DNA of 64,000 nucleotides from contig CAZUCC010000013.1 in NCBI GenBank assembly GCA_964619065.1, forward strand, positions 1 to 64,000, written 5' to 3'. The DNA is from JANXUC01 sp964619065. GTDB taxonomy: Bacteria; Acidobacteriota; Terriglobia; Terriglobales; Acidobacteriaceae. The notes under the pieces were generated by a model that saw only the letters and a list, made by a program, of their open reading frames with translations, was not told the origin of the DNA and searched no databases. This document shows positions 34,415 to 42,793 of this stretch, piece after piece. A program made the position numbers and the translations under genes. Every line of letters begins with the position of its first letter. Position 1 is the first letter of the stretch.

Positions 34415-37400
34415 ATGCGTTCCTTATCCGTTGTTTTCGCCGCCGCCCTGGCTCTCAGCCTTCTTGCCGCTTCTTCTAACGAAAAAACTTCACCCGAAAA
34501 ATCTGTCGGTGACCCCGCCCGTCTCAATAACCTCGGTGTGGCCTACATGAACCAGCAGTCGTTCGAGCGCGGGCTCAAGAATTTTGAAGCTGCCGCTGCT
34601 GCCGATCCCAAGCTGAGCGTCGCGCGTCTCAATCAAGCAATTGCTCTGCTTAACTTGCAGCGCGTGGATGAGGCCAAGAGCCTGCTGGAGGAATCGGTCA
34701 AGAAAGATCCGAAGAACGCCACTGCCTGGTACAACCTCGGCCTGCTCTACAAGAACAGCGGCGAGGTTGAGAAGGCCGTCGAGTCGTTTCAGCGGGTGAC
34801 GGAGATTGATGCGAATGACGCCGATACCTGGTATTTCCTTGGCTCCGCGCACTTGCAGGCGCGTCAGTTTCCCGAAGCCATTACTTCTTTCGAACATGCA
34901 ATTCAGCTGAACGCCACACACGCTTCAGCGTGGTTTGGGTTGTCGCGCGCTTTTCAGCAGTCCGGTGATCCCACGAAAGCCCGTGAGCATCTTGTTCGCT
35001 TTCAGCAGATCACGCAGTCGAAAACCGGTGCACCCATGAGCCTGGCTTATGGAGAGCAGGGCAAATACTCACGCGTAGCAGAATCACCAGGGGTGACGGA
35101 GCATGTTTCTGCAGCTATTCCTGTGCACTTTGTTTCCGTTGCAGAACAAGCCGGCATAACGAGCCGGCCCTCAGGCGACGCTGCCGATATCGCGACCTTC
35201 CTCGGCGCTGGTGCCTGTTTCTTGGACTACGACGGGGATGGCCACATGGATATCTTCCTCGCCGATTCTGGGGCCGCTGGTGGGATGACGCTCTACCACA
35301 ACCTCGGCAACGGGAAGTTTGAAGATGTCACGCGCAAAGCAGGCCTCGATCCCGCGCTGCATGGCATCGGTTGCACGGCGGGAGATTACGACAACGACGG
35401 CTTGGTCGATCTGGCCGTCAGCCTGAAGGACCGTGTGCTGCTCCTGCACAACGAAAAAGATGGCAAGTTCAAGGAGGTTAGTGAAGCCGCCGGAATCAAA
35501 ATTGATCCAGCAAACGCTGGTTTGAACTTGGGCCTCACTTTTGTCGACTACGACCACGATGGCGATATCGATCTCTACGTTTCACGCTACAGTGCCGACG
35601 CTTTATTTGACCCGCGCAAATCCTCATTGGCCGCACTGAACACCAAGGTGGTTGGCGCGAGCCTCATGTTTCGCAACAATGGCGATGGCACTTTTGTAGA
35701 GGTCACGGGGGATCTTGGGTTGCAGGGAAAGGGTCCTGGCTTTGCTGCCGTCGGTACCGACTCCAACAATGATCGCGCGGTGGATCTGGTGACGACGGCG
35801 TGGCACGTGGCCGCACCCACCATTTACGAAAACCCCCGCGAGGGTAAGTTTGCAGCTCGCGAGCCGTGGTCTGCCGCCATGCCTGCTCCTGCTGTTGGCA
35901 TCTCCGTTCTTGATTTTGACAAAAATGGATGGATGGATCTCGCTTTTACCCACTGGGGCTCACCCGCGCTCACGCTGTGGCGCAATAAAGAAGGGAAGAA
36001 CTTTGAGCCGGTCATGCTTCCTACGCTCCACTGGGTCCGTGCTTGGGGCGTTGCCGCGCTCGACTACGACAACGATGGCTGGATCGACCTTGCCGCTGTG
36101 GGGGAAACCGCCGATGGACGCGGTGAAGTGCGAGTATTCCGCAATCTCGGGCCAGATGGCTTCCGCGACGTGACGGCGGAAGTGGGCCTCGACAAGGTAA
36201 AGCTGAAGGATCCGCGTGCGCTCCTTACAGCCGACTTCGATAACGATGGCGCGACCGACTTACTGATCACACAAAATCACGGCCGCGCCGTTCTTCTCCG
36301 CAACGAAGGTGGGAATAAGAATCACTGGTTAAGGCTCGCGTTCCGCGGACTGAATGACAACAAGAGTGCCATTGGGACCAAAGTTGAGGTGTTCGCCGGA
36401 GCCAGCCGCCAGAAGTGGGAGATCGCGGGTTCTTCCGGTTATCTGGGCCAGAGTTCGACCGTGATCACGGCAGGACTGGGCGCTTCCACCGAAGCCGATA
36501 TCGTCCGCATGCTGTGGCCAACGGGCGTTTTGCAAGATGAAACAGAAGTTGCCGGTGGTAAAGAGCAGGCTTATACGGAGATCGACCGCCGCGGCAGTTC
36601 GTGCCCGACCCTATTCGCTTGGGATGGCCAGAAATACCGTCTGGTCGCGGACGTGATTGGCGCCGGAGTCCTTGGACACTGGGTTGCGCCCGGCCAGCGC
36701 AACATTCCGCGCGCCACGGAGTACGTGAAGATAGATCGTGACGCGATGCAACGTCGCGACGGCAAACTCAGCTTCCGCCTGATGGAGCCCATGGAGGAAG
36801 TTGTCTATCTGGATCGTGTGCGGTTGCTGGCCGTGGATCATCCGGCGAATGTCGAGGTCTATCCCAACGAGTTTTTCGCCGCGAATCCGCCTTATCCACC
36901 TTTCAAGGTTGTCGTCAGCCGTAATGCCAATCCGCCCGCTGGCGCGTGGGACGACCACGGCCACGACCTGCTGCCCGATTTACTAGCGCACAAATACGTC
37001 GGCGATTTTGAGTTGCTGCCTTTCAAGGGCTTCACCAAATCGCACAGCCTTGAGCTGGATCTCGGCGGGAACTACAACGGCGCTGGTCCACTGCGGCTGC
37101 TGCTACATGGTGAAATCGAATACTTCACGGCCACGGGCATGTATGCTGCCAATCAGGCGGGTGTGCAGGCAACGTCTCCCTATGTCGAAGCGCAGAACGC
37201 CCAGGGCAAGTGGGTGAAAGTGATTGATGACATGGGCTTCCCCGCGGGTCTTCCTCGCACCATGGTCGCCGATCTCACTGGTAAATTGCCCGCAGGCACG
37301 CGCCGCATTCGCATTTGGACGAACCTGCAAATTTATTGGGATTCGATTCTCATCGACCGCACCGCGCAGGACGCTAGGGTTTTGGTGCGCCCGGTGAAAT

Positions 37401-37888
37401 TCGATCGCGCCGATCTCCGTTTCCACGGCTACCCGCGCCAGACCGAAGGCGTTCCAGCAGGCAACGTGCAATATGTTTACGAGGACGTGAGTGCCACTGG
37501 GCCCTATGCCCGCCAAGCCGGTACGTACACGCGCTACGGCGACATTCTCCCGCTGCTCACGGGCTTTGACGACCGCTTTGCTGTTTTTGGGTCGGGCGAG
37601 GAGGTAGCGTTGGAGTTCGATCCGTCCTCGGTACCGCCAGTGCCCAAGGGCTGGACGAGGGACTACTTCTTTCTAACTAACGGCTACGAAAAAGACATGG
37701 ACTTCTACGCTGCCGAAGGTTCAACGGTCGAGCCGCTTCCGTTCCGGTCCATGCACACCTACCCGCATCCCGGCCAGGCCTATCCGCTCAACCCAGCAAA
37801 TCTTGACTCACTGCTGACCTACAACACGCGCCACGTCTCCGGCAACGAGCCGCGCGGATACGCATATTCGTACGCAGGCAAAAAGTAG
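34415..37888 (+). CDS. Large TPR / FG-GAP (VCBS) / ASPIC-UnbV (CRTAC1-like) protein with an extra C-terminal region
   Basis: 1157 aa from ATG 34415, which follows GGGGAA. A signal peptide-like start (VVFAAALALSLLAAS) is followed by about five TPR units (residues 30-210), seven FG-GAP/VCBS Ca-loop motifs (DYDGDGHMDIF, DYDNDGLVDL, DYDHDGDIDL, DSNNDRAVDL, DFDKNGWMDL, DYDNDGWIDL, DFDNDGATDL), then an ASPIC/UnbV domain (NHWLRLAFRGLNDNKSAIGTKVEVF). About 450 further residues (from GSSCPTLFAWDGQKYRLVADVIGAG) form a part I cannot assign. It is probably secreted or periplasmic, with a protein-binding scaffold role. Function unknown. Confidence 0.9.
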   Translation: MRSLSVVFAAALALSLLAASSNEKTSPEKSVGDPARLNNLGVAYMNQQSFERGLKNFEAAAAADPKLSVARLNQAIALLNLQRVDEAKSLLEESVKKDPKNATAWYNLGLLYKNSGEVEKAVESFQRVTEIDANDADTWYFLGSAHLQARQFPEAITSFEHAIQLNATHASAWFGLSRAFQQSGDPTKAREHLVRFQQITQSKTGAPMSLAYGEQGKYSRVAESPGVTEHVSAAIPVHFVSVAEQAGITSRPSGDAADIATFLGAGACFLDYDGDGHMDIFLADSGAAGGMTLYHNLGNGKFEDVTRKAGLDPALHGIGCTAGDYDNDGLVDLAVSLKDRVLLLHNEKDGKFKEVSEAAGIKIDPANAGLNLGLTFVDYDHDGDIDLYVSRYSADALFDPRKSSLAALNTKVVGASLMFRNNGDGTFVEVTGDLGLQGKGPGFAAVGTDSNNDRAVDLVTTAWHVAAPTIYENPREGKFAAREPWSAAMPAPAVGISVLDFDKNGWMDLAFTHWGSPALTLWRNKEGKNFEPVMLPTLHWVRAWGVAALDYDNDGWIDLAAVGETADGRGEVRVFRNLGPDGFRDVTAEVGLDKVKLKDPRALLTADFDNDGATDLLITQNHGRAVLLRNEGGNKNHWLRLAFRGLNDNKSAIGTKVEVFAGASRQKWEIAGSSGYLGQSSTVITAGLGASTEADIVRMLWPTGVLQDETEVAGGKEQAYTEIDRRGSSCPTLFAWDGQKYRLVADVIGAGVLGHWVAPGQRNIPRATEYVKIDRDAMQRRDGKLSFRLMEPMEEVVYLDRVRLLAVDHPANVEVYPNEFFAANPPYPPFKVVVSRNANPPAGAWDDHGHDLLPDLLAHKYVGDFELLPFKGFTKSHSLELDLGGNYNGAGPLRLLLHGEIEYFTATGMYAANQAGVQATSPYVEAQNAQGKWVKVIDDMGFPAGLPRTMVADLTGKLPAGTRRIRIWTNLQIYWDSILIDRTAQDARVLVRPVKFDRADLRFHGYPRQTEGVPAGNVQYVYEDVSATGPYARQAGTYTRYGDILPLLTGFDDRFAVFGSGEEVALEFDPSSVPPVPKGWTRDYFFLTNGYEKDMDFYAAEGSTVEPLPFRSMHTYPHPGQAYPLNPANLDSLLTYNTRHVSGNEPRGYAYSYAGKK

Positions 37889-37921
37889 CGGGGAAAAAGT
37901 AGCGGGGAAAAAGTAGTAAGG
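37880..37921 (+). repeat. 14-bp tandem repeat over the stop codon
   Basis: AAAAAGTAGCGGGG is repeated at 37880 and 37894, with a partial third unit at 37908. The stop TAG of the preceding gene lies in the first unit, so the gene end may have been made by repeat slippage. Confidence 0.7.
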
Positions 37922-37971
37922 ACATTTTGCTTCAAGTGCAGCGACTGCGTATATTTCCTTTTGGAGGTTCC

Positions 37972-38352
37972 ATGTCCTCTTCTTACTCCATTCCGCCCGC
38001 CACCATGGTGATGCTCGGCACTCGCGACGTGCACAAAAGCATTCCGTTCTACCGCGACCTGCTGGGTCTGAAATTGGAGCAGCAATTTGGAGGATTTGCA
38101 TTCTTTAATGCAGGCAATATCACGCTCATCCTGAGCGAAGACCTTGCTCGCTCTGCCGAACGAGTCGCTGGCGCCACGGAAATCGTGTTTTCGGTTGGAG
38201 ATATCCGCGCAGCGCATGAAGCGCTCAAGAATCAGGGAGTAAAGTTCAACAAAGATCCCTTTCCGGTTACCGGGCCGATGTGGGCTGCCCACATTCTCGA
38301 TCCCGATGGACACCTGCTCTCGATTTTTGGTCCGGAAGGCAAAGCTTTATGA
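37972..38352 (+). CDS. VOC-superfamily (glyoxalase/bleomycin-resistance-like) protein
   Basis: 126 aa. The betaalphabetabetabeta pattern is clear: MVMLGTRDVHKSIPFYRDLLGLKLEQQFGGFAFFN, then IVFSVGDIRAAHEALKNQGVKF and AAHILDPDGHLLSIFGPEG. VOC proteins bind metals and act as lyases, dioxygenases or antibiotic-binding proteins; the small size suggests a dimer. GGAGG stands 5 nt before ATG 37972. Substrate unknown. Confidence 0.9.
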   Translation: MSSSYSIPPATMVMLGTRDVHKSIPFYRDLLGLKLEQQFGGFAFFNAGNITLILSEDLARSAERVAGATEIVFSVGDIRAAHEALKNQGVKFNKDPFPVTGPMWAAHILDPDGHLLSIFGPEGKAL

Positions 38353-38365
38353 CCGGAGCATGGGT

Positions 38366-38385
38366 CTATTAAAACGTTTGTATAG
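38366..38385. promoter_or_regulatory. LacI-type palindromic operator candidate upstream of the permease gene
   Basis: CTATTAAAACGTTTGTATAG contains the palindrome AAACGTTT with the central CG typical for LacI-family operators. It matches the site at 42599-42618 in 16 of 20 positions. It lies about 100 bp before the permease start. Confidence 0.55.
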
Positions 38386-38482
38386 GGAGAAATTGTCAAA
38401 CTTTCGATTTGACACCAACCCACACTTCATAGAACAATCGCCCAGTCTTCTTTCACGAGAATAGCGTCACGTCTGCCAAAGC

Positions 38483-39856
38483 ATGTCGACAACTCAAACC
38501 ACCGCCTCCGCCCCCAGACTCCGCCGCGCGCTTTCCCTCTGGGATCTGATCCTTTACGGCATCATCGTCATTCAACCGACGGCACCGATGCCTGCCTATG
38601 GCGTCTTTAGCAACGCTGGTCAAGGGCATGTGGTGACCTCGATCCTAATCGCCATGATTGCCATGGTCTTCACGGCCATGAGTTATGGCCGCATGGCGCG
38701 CGTGTATCCCAGCGCCGGTTCGGCCTATACCTATGTGGGGCGCGTGCTGCACCCCTCGCTGGGCTATGTCACCGGCTGGAGCATGACCATGGATTACATT
38801 CTGAATCCATTGATCTGCACGATCTGGTCCGCCAAGGCGATGGCGGATCTGTTGAACGGAACCCAATATCAGATTCCTTATCCTAGCCTGCTTTGGCCGC
38901 TATTTTTTGCCTTGTTGTTTACCATGCTGAACCTGCGTGGTGTCCAGACTTCAGCCCGCATCAATTCGATTCTTTGCGCCATCATGGGTGCCGTCATTTT
39001 GGCGTACTTCTGGTACACGATCCGATACATTTTCCATTTGCCGCAATACCCCGAAGCCTATTTTCTGCGCCCGTTCTATAACCCGGAAACTTTTACGATC
39101 AACCGCGTGTTCCAAGGCACGTCGGTTGCGGTGCTCACTTACATTGGGTTCGACGGCATTTCGACTTTGTCGGAAGAAGTCGATAACCCCAAGCGGAATA
39201 TTTTTCTGGCTACCGTTCTGGTCTGCATCGTTACCGGATTCTTGGCGGCAGCGGAAGTCTACGGTGTGCAATTATTGAGCCACCAGTATTTATTCGGGCC
39301 GAACGAGGTCGAGAACGCGTTCAGTCACGTTGCAGCGATCGCAGGTGGTGCCTTACTGACCAAGGTGATCAGCGTTACGCTGCTGGTCGCGACCATCGGC
39401 TCTGGCATGGGATCCCAATTGGGCGCGGCCCGCCTGCTTTACGGTATGGGACGCAGCGACGCGATTCCCAAGAAATTCTTTGGAGCTATCCATCCGAGGA
39501 CCCAGATTCCCGCGAACAACGTAATCTTTGTTGGTTTGATTGCGCTGGTAGGCGCTTTTCTCATCAACTATGACGATGGAGCGCAGTTACTCAACTTTGG
39601 CGCCCTCATAGCGTTCATGGGCGTCAATCTCGCCGCGCTCACCCACTACTTCATTCGCGGAGCTGAACGCACTGTGGGGCAATTGATTCCGCCGGTGCTA
39701 GGTTTTCTCATTTGCTTTTTCATTTGGATTCATCTGTCCAACTTGGCGCTGAAATGGGGCTCGATCTGGATGGTGGCCGGGATCGCTTATGGGGCTTGGA
39801 AGACGAAGGGTTTCCGCAGCGAACTAGTGAATTTCGATGTACCTTCGGAAGAATGA
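38483..39856 (+). CDS. APC-superfamily amino acid permease
   Basis: 457 aa with about 12 membrane segments. Typical start ALSLWDLILYGIIVIQPTAPMPAYGVFSNAGQG, then PSAGSAYTYVGRVLHPSLGYVTGW and the conserved GFDGISTLSEEVDNPKRNI. Secondary inner-membrane transporter of amino acids or polyamines; substrate open. The gene converges on the GH2 glycosidase gene, and both have a similar LacI-type site upstream, so an amino-sugar or related substrate is conceivable but unproven. No clear ribosome site before the ATG. Confidence 0.92.
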   Translation: MSTTQTTASAPRLRRALSLWDLILYGIIVIQPTAPMPAYGVFSNAGQGHVVTSILIAMIAMVFTAMSYGRMARVYPSAGSAYTYVGRVLHPSLGYVTGWSMTMDYILNPLICTIWSAKAMADLLNGTQYQIPYPSLLWPLFFALLFTMLNLRGVQTSARINSILCAIMGAVILAYFWYTIRYIFHLPQYPEAYFLRPFYNPETFTINRVFQGTSVAVLTYIGFDGISTLSEEVDNPKRNIFLATVLVCIVTGFLAAAEVYGVQLLSHQYLFGPNEVENAFSHVAAIAGGALLTKVISVTLLVATIGSGMGSQLGAARLLYGMGRSDAIPKKFFGAIHPRTQIPANNVIFVGLIALVGAFLINYDDGAQLLNFGALIAFMGVNLAALTHYFIRGAERTVGQLIPPVLGFLICFFIWIHLSNLALKWGSIWMVAGIAYGAWKTKGFRSELVNFDVPSEE

Positions 39857-39870
39857 GGGTCTAAGAGTGA

Positions 39871-39908
39871 GGGGATGCACGAGTTGTGACAATTCGTGCA
39901 TCCCCTTT
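39871..39908 (+). terminator. Strong stem-loop between convergent genes
   Basis: GGGGATGCACGA (39871-39882) pairs perfectly with TCGTGCATCCCC (39894-39905), followed by TTT on the plus strand. It probably ends the permease transcript and may also work, without T-tract, for the opposite gene. Confidence 0.7.
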
Positions 39909-39934
39909 CAGTACTGCGATCCGTAAGTTAGGAA

Positions 39935-42577
39935 CTATTCCGCGTTCCACCCTTCCACAACGATGGCGGGCTTGGCCGCACCCAGGTTCTTCGCCCGATA
40001 GGTTGCGGTGACCTCGCGCTTTTCTCCCGGCAGAAGCGAGAAATAATTGTCCTGCCAGAGGACCGGAAGCACTTCTTCGCCCTTTTCTCCGGTGAGCTTC
40101 AGGCGGTTGAAGAACGCAATGCTTTTGGACGGATTCTCAATCGTAACGTGAGTAACAAGATTGTCGGGAGCGTGCTCCGTCTTACTCGTCACGATGAGCT
40201 TTACCTTGGGCAGCGTGTTTAACGTGGTGAAGTCGGCAAAATCCGCTGTCGGAGTCATGTACCAGGTGGACTTCTCCCAATCCAGTTTTTCGGGGTGAGT
40301 CGAAAGCCAGTAAAGGTTCGACCCCACCTGCTTGCCCGAAGCGTCATTCACCGTCAGCACGAGGAAGTAAGCGGGAGACAGGCCTTCGATCTGTGGCAAA
40401 TCAATCAACTTCTGGGTGGTGTCCGCCGCAGCGTCCACGGTTACTTCCTTCGAAAACTTCTCCGTCATGTCGAGGTTTAGCACGCGGGCACGCAGTTTTA
40501 AGCCCTTCGCGTCGGTGTATTGGCTGCTCACCAGCCAAACAGCATTGTCGTCATATCCGTACACCGGGTGCAGCGGTTCGCAGGCGATCTTCGTCCCGAA
40601 GTATCCTCCGCCGGGGCGCAGATAGTAGTCGTAGAGGTGCCAGATGACGGACGGCCATGCATTGTTTAGCATCCACTGAATCACGCCGGTGGAGGTGTAT
40701 TTGTTGCGGCTGAAGGCTTCGAACATGGCGCGCTCACCTTCATACGAAATCAGTTGCGACTTACGCGTGAAGTCTTCCAGGCTCTCCGATTTTCCATAGC
40801 GCTTCTCGACCGCGTCCTTGTAAAGCTTAATCGTCTTGAAGGGGCCGCCACCGGAGTGGAAATCCCATGCTTCATTCACGGGCCAGAGCTGTTCCTTGGG
40901 CAGCATTTGGCGCAGGCTCTCGGCTGGAGGCACGGCCGGTCCCATACTTGTTTCCGTATTGAAACCCCACGCGCCGCCGATATCTTCTTTCTCCAGGGTC
41001 CAGTACGAAGGAGCTACGTAATCGTAGGGGCCAGTCATCTTCACGCCCGGATCGCCCGTAACCGCCGTGGGAACGTGCTTCGCCGACGAGATCGAGGGAT
41101 TGGGCCAGCGGCACTGATTCAGCACCGTTATATACGTCTGTTCAACGTCTGGCGGCGGCGGACCATCGCTGCCATACAACCAGACAATCACGCTGGCATG
41201 ATTGCGAAGCCGCCGCGCCTGATCCCGGAGCGACTCCGCGGAAATCTTGAAATCCTGTTCCTTCCAGTTTTGCCAATGCTCCCAGTGATCGCAACAGCAC
41301 CAGCCGGCCATCACGAGGATTCCGTAGCGGTCGGTGAGGTCGAAGAATTCTTCGGTTTCAAGCTTGCCCTCGAGGCGTATCGTGTTGAGCCCCATATCGC
41401 GCGTGTAGCGGATTTCGTCTTCCAAACGCGCAGTGTTTTCGCGCATCATCATGTCGGGAGACCAGCCGCCACCACGAATCAGAATTTTCTTGCCGTTGAT
41501 GGTGAAAACGCGGTGCTTCTGGTCGTCCACCACCCCGGTCACCTGCCGCACGGCAAAGTGCGTCTTCACTTTGTCGGAAACTTTGCCATCGGTTTCGAAC
41601 TCCATCTCCAGCGGATAGAAGTTCTGCGCACCCATCTGCGCCGGCCACCACAACTTCGGATTCGCCATCTTCAACTGCGGATACTGCCCTGGCTCGAACG
41701 CCACGTCTTTACTCTCGCCTGGCGCTAGTTCCACGTCCTGCTCGAAAGTGATGCTTTCAATTTTGCCGCGTAGCTTGCCTTTTACGGCGTGGTTGGCGGA
41801 ATTTTTCAATACTGCCGTAGCCGTCAGTGCGGCGGAATCGTTCGCGGGAGAATTGATTTCCGACATCACTGCCGGATAGCGCAACGCAACAGGCCCCGTC
41901 GTCGTTACGTAGACGCCACGCCACAATCCCATGTTCTTGTCGGGAGGCGCTGGGTTCCAATCCACGAACGTGATAGCAAGGTCATTCTTCTGTGGCGCCC
42001 ATACCTGCACCGCCAGTCTGTTCACCGCTCCCGGCTTGGCCGCGGCGGTTATGTCGAACTCCCACGTCCGCCACGCACCTGCTACATCGTCCGAATTCGC
42101 AATCTGCTTCCCGTTCAGCCAGATGTTGGCGCGGTAATTGATCCCACCGAAATTCAGCCAAATCGTTTTGCCCGCATCCGCCGCAGGCAAGGTGAACTCC
42201 GTGCGGTACCACCAGGAAACGGCGAACGGACTATCCGGAGCCATCTCTATATTTGAGAAATTTGCCCCGGGAGGATAACTCACGCCGGGCAGCGAGCGCA
42301 GATTCATGCCGAAGTAGGGATCGGGGTAGAGCTTATTTGCCACCAGCGCTGCCGTAACCGTGGTTGGCACATGCACGGAGTACCAGCCCTTCGTCTGGCC
42401 GCCGAATTCGGGCGACGAGATCGCCGCGCCCTGGGCCTCAACCTTCGCCGACGACTGTAATTGCCAATCTCGTAAAGGCTGCTGAGTGTCCTGGGCGGCG
42501 GCGTTTGGCGTCCATAACATGGCAACTACGGAGAGAGTCAACGCAGCGCAGGCCGCAATCAGCTTCTTGGGTCGCAT
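39935..42577 (-). CDS. Secreted GH2 family glycosidase, exo-beta-D-glucosaminidase-like
   Basis: 880 aa with signal peptide (IAACAALTLSVVAMLWTPNAAAQ). Domain order is GH2 sugar-binding (WYRTEFTLPA...NFGGINYRANIWLNGKQI), Ig-like, TIM barrel and C-terminal sandwich. The acid/base position reads WLYGSD with Asp471 instead of the Glu of beta-galactosidase/mannosidase, and the nucleophile is Glu542 in FNTETSMG. An Asp acid/base in a GSD motif is the mark of exo-beta-D-glucosaminidases (CsxA type), which release GlcN from chitosan ends. AAAGGA stands 9 nt before the ATG, and a LacI-type operator lies 22-41 bp upstream. Confidence 0.88.
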   Translation of the reverse strand: MRPKKLIAACAALTLSVVAMLWTPNAAAQDTQQPLRDWQLQSSAKVEAQGAAISSPEFGGQTKGWYSVHVPTTVTAALVANKLYPDPYFGMNLRSLPGVSYPPGANFSNIEMAPDSPFAVSWWYRTEFTLPAADAGKTIWLNFGGINYRANIWLNGKQIANSDDVAGAWRTWEFDITAAAKPGAVNRLAVQVWAPQKNDLAITFVDWNPAPPDKNMGLWRGVYVTTTGPVALRYPAVMSEINSPANDSAALTATAVLKNSANHAVKGKLRGKIESITFEQDVELAPGESKDVAFEPGQYPQLKMANPKLWWPAQMGAQNFYPLEMEFETDGKVSDKVKTHFAVRQVTGVVDDQKHRVFTINGKKILIRGGGWSPDMMMRENTARLEDEIRYTRDMGLNTIRLEGKLETEEFFDLTDRYGILVMAGWCCCDHWEHWQNWKEQDFKISAESLRDQARRLRNHASVIVWLYGSDGPPPPDVEQTYITVLNQCRWPNPSISSAKHVPTAVTGDPGVKMTGPYDYVAPSYWTLEKEDIGGAWGFNTETSMGPAVPPAESLRQMLPKEQLWPVNEAWDFHSGGGPFKTIKLYKDAVEKRYGKSESLEDFTRKSQLISYEGERAMFEAFSRNKYTSTGVIQWMLNNAWPSVIWHLYDYYLRPGGGYFGTKIACEPLHPVYGYDDNAVWLVSSQYTDAKGLKLRARVLNLDMTEKFSKEVTVDAAADTTQKLIDLPQIEGLSPAYFLVLTVNDASGKQVGSNLYWLSTHPEKLDWEKSTWYMTPTADFADFTTLNTLPKVKLIVTSKTEHAPDNLVTHVTIENPSKSIAFFNRLKLTGEKGEEVLPVLWQDNYFSLLPGEKREVTATYRAKNLGAAKPAIVVEGWNAE

Positions 42578-42598
42578 GTAAAATTGTCCTTTTTGTTC

Positions 42599-42618
42599 CT
42601 ATTGAAACGTTTGACTAC
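42599..42618. promoter_or_regulatory. LacI-type palindromic operator candidate upstream of the GH2 gene
   Basis: CTATTGAAACGTTTGACTAC with central AAACGTTT. It is the twin of the site at 38366. Together the two sites bracket the convergent permease/GH2 pair. Confidence 0.55.
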
Positions 42619-42793
42619 TCTATCCCATTCGCCGCCCAGCGCGCTATATTTACGCTCAACGGCTCCAAAACCCTCCCCATTTGCCCCTTCTGGCGGAAGG
42701 CGGTAAGATTCCCTGCAACGGGGTGGCTGCTTGGGGGCAGTGTTTCTCTTGATTGTGAACGCCTGGCTGTGTCCAGCTTAAGCATTGGAGTTT

